64,000 nucleotides of DNA, taken from assembly GCF_009674485.1 (NCBI RefSeq), contig NZ_WKJJ01000017.1, positions 62,001 to 126,000 of the forward strand, written 5' to 3'. The first letter of the stretch is position 1; each line of letters opens with the position of its first letter. Below the pieces are notes generated by a model. The model was not told the DNA's origin, did not search any database, and worked only from the letters and a program-made list of their open reading frames with translations. The translations under genes were made by a program, and so were the position numbers. This document shows, in pieces, positions 8,782 through 17,218 of the stretch. This DNA is from Pseudoduganella rivuli. GTDB lineage: Bacteria > Pseudomonadota > Gammaproteobacteria > Burkholderiales > Burkholderiaceae_D.

Positions 8782-10764
8782 CTACGAGGGCATTGTAGTC
8801 GCAGCCGCTGGCGCTTGAACCGCCAGGTAGACGGTACTCCACAACTGGGCGGCGTTCGATTCGTCGGCGGTGGCGGCGCCCGGCCCGAATGGCAGCATGC
8901 GGTAGCAACCGTCGGTCCAGGTCCAGGACCATAGTTCGCAATTGCTTTGTGACTGGGTCGGCAGAATGACCTCCCACAACGCCTGCCGCGCCTCGGCCAG
9001 CAGCGCGCGGGTGCTGGCGGGCAGATCGCGGCGGGCCAGTTGCTGTGCCAGGCCAGCTGCCAGCAGCGCCTGTTGCCACGACCACACCACGGCGCCGTGG
9101 TAGCGGTCAGGCCCGAACAGTGGCTGCAGCGCGGTATCGGCGTAGGCGCCATTGGCCACCAGCAGGCCGATGCCGGTCATCAATCCGGCCGGGAACGGAC
9201 GCATGATGGCGGCCAGTTCGCGCTCGATCAATGCCGCCGGAGGCTGTTGCAGCAACAGTGCGAACCCGAGATCGGAATGCTGCACCGGTATCGGCAAACC
9301 ATGGGCATCCAGCGCGATGGCGCTAAAGACCAGCTCCTCGTTGCCCAGGCTGGCCAGGGCCGGCGCCGCGTCAATGCCGAGTTGATCCGCATAGCTGCGC
9401 ACACTGTCGCGCGCCGCCGCCGCGCTGCGCCGCACGGCAAAGTAGCCAGGCACCTGTTGCTCCCATACCTGCGCCAATCCGGCCGCCACCGCGTCATCCC
9501 GCAGGTAGGGCGCCAGCAGGCCGCTGGCGTGCAGCGCCGCGATGGCGCGCAGCGCGGCGGGAACCAGGATGGCGTTGACGTTATACGAGACCACTCCGCC
9601 GCCGAGCCCGTCGGCGCTGTCGCGCCAGTCGCCGGTCACCTGCCCCGGCTTCAGATGGATCAGCGTGTCGATGCCAGGCCGCTGCGCATAGGCGTCGGCC
9701 AATCGCTGCACAAGGCTGAAGTTGCGGCACAGCGCAACCCCGCGCGGCTGGCCATCGGCGCCGGGTCCGGCCAGCCATTGCGCCGCGCGCGCCCCGCCGC
9801 CGGCATGCTCCAGCAAATATGCCATGGCCGCCGGCGCCAGCATGAAATCGTCGTCGACCATCTTGTAGTCGTAGACCGGCGCGCCGCCGCTGCCGTGCAG
9901 CAGAGCGAACTCGCCGATGTCTTCCTCATGCGCGACGGCGCCATGGATATCGAGCCGGTCCAGCACCGATGCCAGACCAGCCTCGGTGGCCTGTCGGGTC
10001 AACGCCGGCATCAGCAACAGCAGCGACATCAGGGTATCCCGCCCAAAATAGGTATTGAAGCGCCACGAGCCAGCCAGCAGCTTGTCGCCATAGCTGAGGA
10101 AGGTCAGGCTCTGGCGCGCGCGCAGCGTACCGGCGGCGGGATCGCGCAGCAGCCAGGCAGGCTGCACGGGCGCCGGCGCCGCTTCAGCCGACAGTGTGGT
10201 CAGCCGCAGCCGCAGCGTCTGCCCGGGCTGCGCGCGCAGGGTGATGCGGCCATGCGCGTCGGTGTCGACGCTGCCGTTCAGCACCTGCAGCACGATGGCG
10301 TAGCCGGCCGTGCCATCGAGGCGGTCTCGCGACCAGCGCACGCTGTCGGTCGTGAAACTGACCCGGTTGTGTATACCTGGCGGCAAACTGCGATCGTGTT
10401 GATAGTCGCGCAGGACGCGGGCCGAGCTGAGCACGGCTCCGCTTACCGTCAGCACGGCGCAGTCGGCACCGATATCGGTGGCGATGCCATACAGCGGGCG
10501 CCCCTGGTCATCGCCGCCTTGCACGGCTTGCATCTGCTCGGCGCCGCTCCAGTGCACCGGAGCGGCGTCCGGCTTGAACCACAAGCCGGTAGCGCTATTT
10601 CCGGCCGGGAACGCGGTCAGCAGGCGTGGCGCCGGGCCGGACGTCAGCAGCAAGTGGGCGGCAACCGGCCCCTGGCGCAGGAATTCATTGGCAACCAGCC
10701 CTTCCGGCAGCGAGAAACGCAGGGCTGGTTCGGCAGGAGCAGGCAGCGGGTAAATCGGATCCAT
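8782..10764 (-). CDS. Putative (alpha/alpha)6-barrel glycosidase, glycogen-debranching-like
   Basis: About 660 residues if it starts at MDPIYPLPAP (10764); an in-frame extension to 10932 is less likely because it runs through the terminator at 10884-10922. The N-terminal half looks like a beta-rich sugar-binding domain. The C-terminal half carries YFGRDTLMSLLLLMPAL, HEEDIGEFALLHG, YDYKMVDDDFM and GDWRDSADGLGGGVVSYNVNA. These resemble the GRDT-containing barrel of amylo-alpha-1,6-glucosidases (GDE_C type). No secretion signal is evident, so it may act on imported oligosaccharide in the cytoplasm. The precise activity is unknown. It lies between the sugar receptor and the ABC importer on the same strand. 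Confidence 0.75.
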   Translation of the reverse strand: MDPIYPLPAPAEPALRFSLPEGLVANEFLRQGPVAAHLLLTSGPAPRLLTAFPAGNSATGLWFKPDAAPVHWSGAEQMQAVQGGDDQGRPLYGIATDIGADCAVLTVSGAVLSSARVLRDYQHDRSLPPGIHNRVSFTTDSVRWSRDRLDGTAGYAIVLQVLNGSVDTDAHGRITLRAQPGQTLRLRLTTLSAEAAPAPVQPAWLLRDPAAGTLRARQSLTFLSYGDKLLAGSWRFNTYFGRDTLMSLLLLMPALTRQATEAGLASVLDRLDIHGAVAHEEDIGEFALLHGSGGAPVYDYKMVDDDFMLAPAAMAYLLEHAGGGARAAQWLAGPGADGQPRGVALCRNFSLVQRLADAYAQRPGIDTLIHLKPGQVTGDWRDSADGLGGGVVSYNVNAILVPAALRAIAALHASGLLAPYLRDDAVAAGLAQVWEQQVPGYFAVRRSAAAARDSVRSYADQLGIDAAPALASLGNEELVFSAIALDAHGLPIPVQHSDLGFALLLQQPPAALIERELAAIMRPFPAGLMTGIGLLVANGAYADTALQPLFGPDRYHGAVVWSWQQALLAAGLAQQLARRDLPASTRALLAEARQALWEVILPTQSQSNCELWSWTWTDGCYRMLPFGPGAATADESNAAQLWSTVYLAVQAPAAATTMPS

Positions 10765-10883
10765 CGAAGAGTTCCCAAAAACAGGTGTAAAAAGACTGAC
10801 GGCGCGATCGCCGGCCAGCATGAATAACATGGTAAAAAGGTGCAGGCTGTTCACCTGCCCGGTGGCGCGGTCATACGCTGCTG

Positions 10884-10922
10884 AAAAAAAACCGGCCGGC
10901 ACAGGGGACGGGCGCCGACCGG
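10884..10922 (-). terminator. Intra-operon terminator between TonB receptor and glycosidase genes
   Basis: On the minus strand a nine-pair stem (CCGGTCGGC with GCCGGCCGG, one G-U pair, 13-base loop) is followed by eight Ts. It lies just after the receptor stop at 10938 and before the glycosidase start at 10764. Partial readthrough would make receptor more abundant than the enzyme and importer. Confidence 0.75.
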
Positions 10923-10937
10923 CAAAGACCACGACAC

Positions 10938-13445
10938 TTAGAACGATGCTGTCAGGCTAAACTGCATGTTGCGCCCCAGGATGGCGCGCGCGAAGAAGTA
11001 CTTGCCGCTGGCGACTTCGGTGAACCCCGCGCGCGGATTACCTTCGGTCAGGCCGATGGTGTTGGTCAGGTTCTGCACGTTGAAGTTCAGCGATAGCGCT
11101 GGCGACAGCTGGTAACTGGCGCCCACATCCAACGTATGGTAAGCCGGCAGTACGAAGGAATTGGCGGCGTCGGCATAGCGCTTGCCAACCTGGTGATACG
11201 ACAGGTAAAGCTCACCCTTGTTATCCGGCAGCAGCAGGGTCGGCGTGATGGTGTAGTTCTGGTCCGGTGAGCGCTCCGGATGCGAACCCAGGCTGGCGGT
11301 ATTGACGGTGGCGGCCGATGGACCGTTGACGCTCTTGATGTTCATCGACGATTTCTGGACCACGCCGCTCAGGTTGATGCGGGCATAGCGCAACGGCTTC
11401 CATTGCAGTTCGTATTCCAGGCCATTGACGATGATATCGCCGCCAACGCGGGTTTCCAGCGTATCGCCCTCGAGCAGGCGGCTGAACTGGTAGTCCTTGA
11501 AATTGGTGCGGAACGCCGTCAGCGAGGCGGAGAAGCCGCGCCGCTGGTAGCGCGCGCCGAGTTCACCGAAGCCGATGCGGGTCACCGGATTTTCATTGTT
11601 GGCCTGGTAGCTTTTCGAATATCGTGCGTAAACGGCCAGGTTGTCATTGATCAGGTAATTGCCGCCGGCGGTGACCGAACTGTGGTTGCTGGAGCCGTTG
11701 TCGACGTAATCATATTGGCCATTGAAAGCCGGCATGGTGTTGTTGACCATGATATTGTCGGCATCGCCGCCATCCGGCCTGGTCGAGCCGGGGATCGTCA
11801 CGACCGAGCCCTGCGGACGCCACGCCCGGTATCGGAAGTGCTCAAGGCGCGCGCCGGCGTCGAGGCGCAGGCGTTCGTTGACCTGATACTCGTCGTTCAG
11901 ATAGAGGTTCGACGACGACAGCGAGGAGCGGCTCAGGCCGACACCCCACGGGTTGTATTCCAGTACGCTCTTATCGGTCAACTGGCCGACCACCTTGCCA
12001 GCGGCATCGATGGCGACTATGTCGAGACGGGCCGGGTTGTTCTTCACCTCGCCCAGGAAACGCGTATTGCCATCGTTGCCATTCTGTTCATTCTGGTCAA
12101 CGGTCAGCAAACCGGCGGTCAGGCTGTTACCGGCCGTGGTCCAGGTCAGACTGAGGTCGTTGACGAAATTCTGGCGGTAGGCGCGGTTCTTGGCAGAGAT
12201 GTTGTCGGTCAGCAGGCCGTTACCACTGACATCAGCCAATTTAGCGCCGGAGTAGATGACGCCGCTGGCCACGCCGCGGATGGCCGGCGTGGTCCCTGGG
12301 AAGCGCTTGAGCATGGCCTGGATGTCGGCGTTGGACGCCGGATTCAAGCGGTCCGCAGCCGTGCGCAGGCTGTTGTTATCGAAGGTGAAAATGGAGTTGA
12401 ACTCGTTCTTGAAATCGGTGTAGCGCCCTTTGGAGCGCACCGTGAAAGCGTCGTTCAGGCGCTTTTCGAAGTTGTAGCCGATCGAAGTCGACTTGGTGGC
12501 GATGCCATCGTTCAAATCGTTGGTCTGAAGGCCATTGGTATTGCGCCCGTACTGCACGCCGTTGTCGGCGCTCAGCAAGGTGCCGTAGTTGCCGTTGAAA
12601 CCGGGAACGGGTTGCGGGTTGGACGGGTTCTGGAACGGGGTCGGCAACAGGAAGGTGTTATGGTCGTTGACCACTTTGACGTTGACGCTGAATTCGCCAT
12701 CGCCCCATTTGCGGCCCACGTAGGCGCGCAGCAATCCGCCATGATCGGCGGTAAAGCCGATGTCGCGCACCGAGTCGGAGGTGCGGTAAAAACCACCGAA
12801 GCCGGCGTACCAGCCGTTGCCGATCGCTCCGCCGTAGCGCAAGTCGATCCGCTTGGTGCCATAGTCGGAACCGGTCAGGCGCAGAGCGCCTTCCGGTTCT
12901 TCCTTGGAACGCACCGTAATGAAATTGACGGTGGCGCCGGCGCCATTGACGGTCAGGATACCCGAAGTGCCGCCGCGCACGGCCTCCATGCGGTCGATTG
13001 ACAGTTCCTGCTTGAGTATGGTGTCGGCCAGGCCGGGATGGTAGAACACCGGCAGTCCGTCCTCGGAGAGCTGGACAAAGTTCTGGCCGCCGCCCGCCAG
13101 CCCGCGCACCGTGTAGTTGTTGGACACTTCGCCGCCGGAGTCCTCCACCATCATGCCCGGAATCAGTTCAAGCGCACTGGCCGTGCTGCGCGGTGATTTG
13201 CGATCGAGATCGGCCCGGTCGGCGCTGGTGACGGCCACCGAGCTTTCGCGCACCGTGCGCTTGAGCGAGGTACTGCCGGTGACCACCACCTTATTCAGTT
13301 TGTCGTCCGCGGTACCTTGATCGGTGCCGCTGGCACTGCTATCAGGCGATGGGACGGCTGCGCCATCCTGCGCCTGCACCTGCTGGGTCAACGCCCAGAC
13401 GGCCAAGGTGATGGCGGACAGCAAAAAGCGTTTGTGATTCTTCAT
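10938..13445 (-). CDS. TonB-dependent receptor of the carbohydrate locus
   Basis: This 835-residue receptor has a signal peptide ending near QQVQAQDG, a TonB-box-like KVVVTG, and a plug domain (ALELIPGMMVEDSGGE, NNYTVRGLAGGGQNF, MEAVRGGTSGILTVNGAGATVNFITV). A beta-barrel follows, ending in MQFSLTASF. GGAGA lies before the ATG at 13445. As first gene of a set with a glycosidase and a CUT1-type importer, and opposite a LacI regulator, it most likely brings an oligosaccharide across the outer membrane. It diverges from the regulator across a 290-base region holding two palindromic operators. Confidence 0.92.
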   Translation of the reverse strand: MKNHKRFLLSAITLAVWALTQQVQAQDGAAVPSPDSSASGTDQGTADDKLNKVVVTGSTSLKRTVRESSVAVTSADRADLDRKSPRSTASALELIPGMMVEDSGGEVSNNYTVRGLAGGGQNFVQLSEDGLPVFYHPGLADTILKQELSIDRMEAVRGGTSGILTVNGAGATVNFITVRSKEEPEGALRLTGSDYGTKRIDLRYGGAIGNGWYAGFGGFYRTSDSVRDIGFTADHGGLLRAYVGRKWGDGEFSVNVKVVNDHNTFLLPTPFQNPSNPQPVPGFNGNYGTLLSADNGVQYGRNTNGLQTNDLNDGIATKSTSIGYNFEKRLNDAFTVRSKGRYTDFKNEFNSIFTFDNNSLRTAADRLNPASNADIQAMLKRFPGTTPAIRGVASGVIYSGAKLADVSGNGLLTDNISAKNRAYRQNFVNDLSLTWTTAGNSLTAGLLTVDQNEQNGNDGNTRFLGEVKNNPARLDIVAIDAAGKVVGQLTDKSVLEYNPWGVGLSRSSLSSSNLYLNDEYQVNERLRLDAGARLEHFRYRAWRPQGSVVTIPGSTRPDGGDADNIMVNNTMPAFNGQYDYVDNGSSNHSSVTAGGNYLINDNLAVYARYSKSYQANNENPVTRIGFGELGARYQRRGFSASLTAFRTNFKDYQFSRLLEGDTLETRVGGDIIVNGLEYELQWKPLRYARINLSGVVQKSSMNIKSVNGPSAATVNTASLGSHPERSPDQNYTITPTLLLPDNKGELYLSYHQVGKRYADAANSFVLPAYHTLDVGASYQLSPALSLNFNVQNLTNTIGLTEGNPRAGFTEVASGKYFFARAILGRNMQFSLTASF

Positions 13446-13556
13446 TTGATCTCCGTTTATTGTCTTTTTTGGCGACTACTTTATCTATGAGGCAATCCGA
13501 TGCAAATCGGAATCGATTCTGACCAACCTATGCATTTTCTCCGAATTTCCAGCTGG

Positions 13557-13568
13557 GCAACCGGTTGT
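13557..13568. promoter_or_regulatory. LacI-type operator half-match (upstream copy)
   Basis: GCAACCGGTTGT, eleven of twelve bases shared with the core of the perfect palindrome at 13577-13592. The two centres lie 22 bases apart, about two helical turns, so two repressor dimers could sit on the same face of the DNA. Confidence 0.7.
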
Positions 13569-13576
13569 CTAATTTT

Positions 13577-13592
13577 GAGCAACCGGTTGCTC
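13577..13592. promoter_or_regulatory. LacI-family operator (perfect 16-bp palindrome)
   Basis: GAGCAACCGGTTGCTC is fully self-complementary with the central CG typical of LacI/GalR operators. It lies between the divergent TonB receptor and LacI-type genes, so it probably controls both. Inducer unknown. Confidence 0.8.
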
Positions 13593-13735
13593 AACAATTT
13601 CATTATGCAACGGCGCAGGTTTGTTTGCAATTTTTTCCTATTTTGCAGCGCAACATCGCGGCACTTGCAGCGGCACGGACAAATGGCGGTATCATGCCGC
13701 TTTGGGATGACCCGCCAAGGCCAGGGAGAACAGTA

Positions 13736-14698
13736 GTGAAGATGACGTTGGACCAACTTGCATTGAATCTCGGCGTGTCGAAGGGCACGGTGAGCCGGGC
13801 CCTGAACGGCAAAGGACGCATGGCGGAGGAAACCCGCCAGCGCATCCTGGCCGCGATGGACGCATCCGGCTACACCCCGGACCCGACCGCACGCGAGCTG
13901 AGTCGGCGTTCGGGTCACAGCGTTGGCATCTCATTGAACAAGGGCGGCTTCGGCCCCTACTTCACCTCGTTCTGGCGTGCCTTGGTGCAAGTGGCCGGCG
14001 AACGCGGCACCCGCTTTGTCGAGATGAGCGCGCCGCTGGAAAGTTATGCCCGCCTGCCGGACGCGGTACTGTTGCATAACACGGACGAAGTGCAAGAGCG
14101 TCTGGCGCTGCTGGCCCGCCGCAAGGTGCCGGCGGTGGTGCTGGGGCACCAGCCTGATGCCGCTTATGTGGTGCCAGACGATGCCGGCGGTGGCGCGGCC
14201 GCCACCCGCTGCCTGCTGGAATTGGGACACCGGACGATCGGATTCGTCGGCATGCAGACTGCGCAGCAGTCCGATGTTGATCGCCGCCACGGCTACCGCA
14301 CCGCGCTGGCGGAAGCCGGTATCGCGCCGCGCCCGGAATTGGAATTGGACGGGCAATTTTCAGTGCTGGGCGGCTATCGCGCGGTGCGGCGCGCGTGTGA
14401 GGGCGGATTGCGCTTCACGGCCTTGTTCTGCGCCAGCGACGAAATGGCCGTCGGCGCCATCGGCGCGCTGGAGGACCTGGGTCTGAAGGTGCCAGAGCAA
14501 GTATCGGTAGTTGGCTTCGATGGCCTGCCTGGTATGCCATACGAATTGACCACGGTGGTGCAGGATATCGAACGCATCGCCGTGGAAGCCATTACCCTGG
14601 CCGAACAGCTGATTGACGGTGGACCACGACGCGAGATCGTGGTGCCGGTGACGCTGCGTCCAGGCACTACCACTGCGGTTTGCATGCCGACCGTATGA
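13736..14698 (+). CDS. LacI-family transcriptional regulator
   Basis: About 320 residues. GTG at 13736 is preferred because AGGGAGA lies six bases upstream; ATG at 13742 is two codons later. The helix-turn-helix MTLDQLALNLGVSKGTVSRALNGKGRM is followed by the hinge YTPDPTARELSRRSGHSVGI and a periplasmic-binding-protein-like sensor domain (HRTIGFVGMQ, ALFCASDEMAVGAIGALEDLG, VSVVGFDGLPG). It is divergent from the sugar receptor and most likely represses the whole locus through the CAACCGGTTG palindromes, being relieved by a sugar or sugar phosphate. Confidence 0.93.
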   Translation: MKMTLDQLALNLGVSKGTVSRALNGKGRMAEETRQRILAAMDASGYTPDPTARELSRRSGHSVGISLNKGGFGPYFTSFWRALVQVAGERGTRFVEMSAPLESYARLPDAVLLHNTDEVQERLALLARRKVPAVVLGHQPDAAYVVPDDAGGGAAATRCLLELGHRTIGFVGMQTAQQSDVDRRHGYRTALAEAGIAPRPELELDGQFSVLGGYRAVRRACEGGLRFTALFCASDEMAVGAIGALEDLGLKVPEQVSVVGFDGLPGMPYELTTVVQDIERIAVEAITLAEQLIDGGPRREIVVPVTLRPGTTTAVCMPTV

Positions 14699-14843
14699 CG
14701 CGGGGCAGTATTATGACCCAGCCGTATCCAACAGCGCTTCCACTGCACCTGCACTACTTTTTACTGGCCAGGAGTTCCGGTGAGTATTCATACTGGAGCA
14801 TTTTTCCCAGTTTCAGGGATTTGACATAGGTGGACAGGGCGCC

Positions 14844-15686
14844 TTAGTTCAGCCATTCCCGAAGCAATCGCAACTGACTTTCCACCTGCTGAGAAATGTC
14901 GTCCAGCATCCGCCTTGATTTAATCATCGCCAATGCCAGGCGGTCGAAATCCCGGTCAATGATGTGCCTGAGCAGCTCGATGGTTTCGTCACTGGCCAGC
15001 CGCACCATATCTTTGCCTAGCAGCGCAATCCCGGCCCGTACAGGATCATAGTCCACCGCCTCGATGATGGCCGCTTCCTCATAGATGCGATCGGCGTTTC
15101 CAGCATCGACGTAATGCGTCATCAGATGAAAGAGATCAATCGCATCCTTGGCGTTCTCCTTACCCCGCTCAGACCATGCCACCAATTTCAACACGGCCAG
15201 GCCTGGAAGCGACACCACTTTGCCAGTGCAGTCCTGCGCAAAGTTGACTTCCTCGGCTGCAGCAATCGCGTCGGTGTATCCCGCCACATTCATCATGACC
15301 TGCATGTCAGGTGGCCATGCGATTTCATTGCCTTGTGCGACGCCGCCAAACGGCACCAGGTCGACAGGCACGCCAGGACGCCCCGACTCGCCCTGATAAA
15401 CCAGGCATTGCGGCGCCTTGCCCGCACTGAATTGGGCAGTCGCCAGCAATCTCTGTCTAAGCGCCTCGAATTGCTGCCAATCCTTGACGGCCACGGCGAA
15501 GTCCACGTCGCGGGTCGCGCGGTCCGGCGCCAAGCCAAATACATGCTTGAGCAGGATATCGCGCCCCGTTGCGCCTACCAGCATGTAATCGATACCTGCC
15601 GCCTGGGCGCTGGCCGCGACCGCACGCAGGATCTCGATGGTGATCGCGTCGATCGGGAACTCTGGTTTAACCGAACGTGGGGTCAA
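14844..15686 (-). CDS. AbiEii-like nucleotidyltransferase toxin (type IV toxin-antitoxin)
   Basis: About 280 residues. A TTG at 15686 is the best start: AGGAGA lies six bases before it and the gene then overlaps the antitoxin gene by 20 bases. The nucleotidyltransferase motif is visible as VGATGRDILL followed by TRDVDFAVAV, the G-[AS]...DxD metal-binding pattern. A later KLVAWSERGKENAKDAIDLFHLM matches the conserved helical region of AbiEii proteins. Family members (AbiEii, MenT) modify RNA or proteins with nucleotides and block growth, often in phage defence. Here the motif has GA instead of GS. It forms a bicistron with the upstream AbiEi-like gene. Confidence 0.82.
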   Translation of the reverse strand: MTPRSVKPEFPIDAITIEILRAVAASAQAAGIDYMLVGATGRDILLKHVFGLAPDRATRDVDFAVAVKDWQQFEALRQRLLATAQFSAGKAPQCLVYQGESGRPGVPVDLVPFGGVAQGNEIAWPPDMQVMMNVAGYTDAIAAAEEVNFAQDCTGKVVSLPGLAVLKLVAWSERGKENAKDAIDLFHLMTHYVDAGNADRIYEEAAIIEAVDYDPVRAGIALLGKDMVRLASDETIELLRHIIDRDFDRLALAMIKSRRMLDDISQQVESQLRLLREWLN

Positions 15687-16731
15687 TCCATTTCTCCTTG
15701 ATGAGGTCGGCAGTCTCGTACGTCCTCGGGTCCAGCAGCGCCAGCAACTCCGCATAAACGACGATAGGCGGTGCGATTCCCGGCCTGGTTTCCAGGTCAG
15801 AATGCCAGAATTTTTCAAGCAATTCGACACTCCCGTTGGGGTCGGGCCTGAGCCGATGATGCTTGACCAGTTGACGGGTGGTGTCGTCCACCTTGTCAGC
15901 GCGGACATAGATGGCTTGCGTGGCAGGTTTCAGGTAGTTGGTCAAGGCATGCGCGGCGACCTCCCCTCCCCATACGGCCGCGCAATCCGCCAGGCTTTCT
16001 TGCATCCACCACTCGCGGTCGGGTGGACTGAAGCGGCGGCGCAACAATTTGGGGCGCAGCACGGATGGGTAGTTGATTGCCCATTCGTCGAGCAAACGCA
16101 TGGGCTCCAACAGTTTCCGTTGCTGAGCGCTACCTTTGTTGATCAGGTAGCCACGGCGCGCCAACTCATCAATGGTGTTGTTGGCCGTTCCCAACGACAC
16201 ACCTGCCGCGGCGGCGATGTTCTTGAACGTCGCATTGACGAGATGCGGCGCCCCGAGCAAAGCCAGGGCCACGCGCAAACTGGCCGCATTGGCGATGCCT
16301 TTGGACGCCCGTGGCGTCCGCTGTTTGTCTTCTTGCCGTTCACCGCTGACAAATACAAACAAGCCCGGGCCACGAAGGTAGGCATTGCCATGCGTGTCGA
16401 TGAACTGCTGGCCAATCTTGCGACAATACTCGGCAAGTTCCCGGCTGAGGTAAGGCGCGACCAACACGCCCTCAGTGCCAAGGTCGCTAAATTGCCGCCG
16501 GACCTGCTCGACCTGGGCCTTGCGGTCGATGAAGGATTTGCACTCGACCAGGTAGTGGTGTGTTTCGTTTTCGACGTGCAGGTCGATCCGCGCGTCCACG
16601 ACATAGGATCTGCCAGGAAGAACCTCGACGGCATTGGTAACGCCACCGATACCGGTATGGGCCTGCAGCGCCGCCAAGGCTTCCTCAACCTGCTTACGAT
16701 CGCGTTCCAGGGTATGTCCGAGAGTGTTCAT
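15667..16731 (-). CDS. AbiEi-like antitoxin/autoregulator with nuclease-like N-terminal domain
   Basis: This 354-residue protein is the first gene of a toxin-antitoxin bicistron. Residues about 160-200 form a winged helix (NIAAAAGVSLGTANNTIDELARRGYLI), expected to bind its own promoter. The N-terminal 120 residues look like a PD-(D/E)xK fold: VDARIDLHV with D47/D50, then YLVECKSF with E63 and K65. No homology search was possible, so that is motif reading. In type IV systems the AbiEi protein antagonises the nucleotidyltransferase toxin and represses the operon. Two TTCACGnnnCGTGAA sites upstream fit such autoregulation. Confidence 0.78.
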   Translation of the reverse strand: MNTLGHTLERDRKQVEEALAALQAHTGIGGVTNAVEVLPGRSYVVDARIDLHVENETHHYLVECKSFIDRKAQVEQVRRQFSDLGTEGVLVAPYLSRELAEYCRKIGQQFIDTHGNAYLRGPGLFVFVSGERQEDKQRTPRASKGIANAASLRVALALLGAPHLVNATFKNIAAAAGVSLGTANNTIDELARRGYLINKGSAQQRKLLEPMRLLDEWAINYPSVLRPKLLRRRFSPPDREWWMQESLADCAAVWGGEVAAHALTNYLKPATQAIYVRADKVDDTTRQLVKHHRLRPDPNGSVELLEKFWHSDLETRPGIAPPIVVYAELLALLDPRTYETADLIKEKWIDPTFG

Positions 16732-16760
16732 CTTGACTTGAATTTCAATTTTTTTTATTT

Positions 16761-16775
16761 TTCACGGATCGTGAA
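16761..16775. promoter_or_regulatory. Operator 1 of the AbiE-like operon
   Basis: Inverted repeat TTCACG-GAT-CGTGAA, 30 bases upstream of the antitoxin start at 16731. It is matched by a second copy with the same arms at 16824-16838. Confidence 0.7.
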
Positions 16776-16823
16776 TAAGTACATTTTATGAAAATCCATG
16801 GAAATTTTCAATCAATGTAAATA

Positions 16824-16838
16824 TTCACGTCCCGTGAA
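16824..16838. promoter_or_regulatory. Operator 2 of the AbiE-like operon
   Basis: Inverted repeat TTCACG-TCC-CGTGAA, the same arms as operator 1, with start-to-start spacing of 63 bases, about six helical turns. This suggests cooperative binding or looping by the winged-helix antitoxin. Confidence 0.7.
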
Positions 16839-16950
16839 AATCAAACATAAATGAATTTCAACTCAAATGCCATGTTCATCAAGCAATAAACGAGTACATC
16901 CCAGCGAGTACGTTTTGCCGAGTGCGCCTCGCCCCTCAATGGTGCAGCCC

Positions 16951-16965
16951 GCACATTGTCGGTGC
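16951..16965. promoter_or_regulatory. NtrC-like enhancer site
   Basis: GCAC-N7-GTGC (GCACATTGTCGGTGC) matches the core of NtrC binding sites. It lies about 90 bases upstream of the sigma-54-like promoter at 17040. A weaker partial match (GCACcgaaataGCCG) follows at 16995-17009. Nitrogen control fits a pathway that releases ammonia. Confidence 0.55.
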
Positions 16966-17039
16966 AACCGAACGGGGCATCGGTATCCGAACGTGCACCG
17001 AAATAGCCGGAATTGAGCCCAAATTAGCCGCTTCCTGGA

Positions 17040-17055
17040 TGGCACACATCCTGCT
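17040..17055 (+). promoter_or_regulatory. Sigma-54-like -24/-12 promoter of the guanidine operon
   Basis: TGGCACACATCCTGCT keeps the invariant GG and GC separated by ten bases and the TGGCAC of the -24 element. Transcription would start near 17066, about 50 bases before the riboswitch. Together with the NtrC-like site this suggests induction under nitrogen limitation. Confidence 0.6.
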
Positions 17056-17112
17056 TATAGGTAGGCAAGCGAGAGGCGCGGCAGACTTTGCCAGTAGCGC
17101 TTCTTGAGCATG

Positions 17113-17218
17113 GACGCTAGGGTTCCGGTCGCCACCGCGCGATGTCTGGACCGAGAGCATCCGGCTTCGAAAGCAGTTGGTTCGGAGCTCCACGGAGGGA
17201 TAAAAGCCCGGGAGGTCG
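17113..17218 (+). promoter_or_regulatory. Guanidine-I riboswitch (ykkC class)
   Basis: The conserved blocks of the ykkC/guanidine-I aptamer appear in order: GCTAGGGTTCCGG (from 17116), TGGACCGAGAG (from 17147) and GGAGGGATAAAAGCCCGGGAG (to 17214; shown in two parts, GGAGGGATAAAAG then CCCGGGAG). The class binds free guanidinium and switches genes on. It lies in the leader of a carboxylase, deiminase and allophanate hydrolase operon, the known biological context of this RNA. The second stem is shortened or variable, as usual. Confidence 0.93.
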
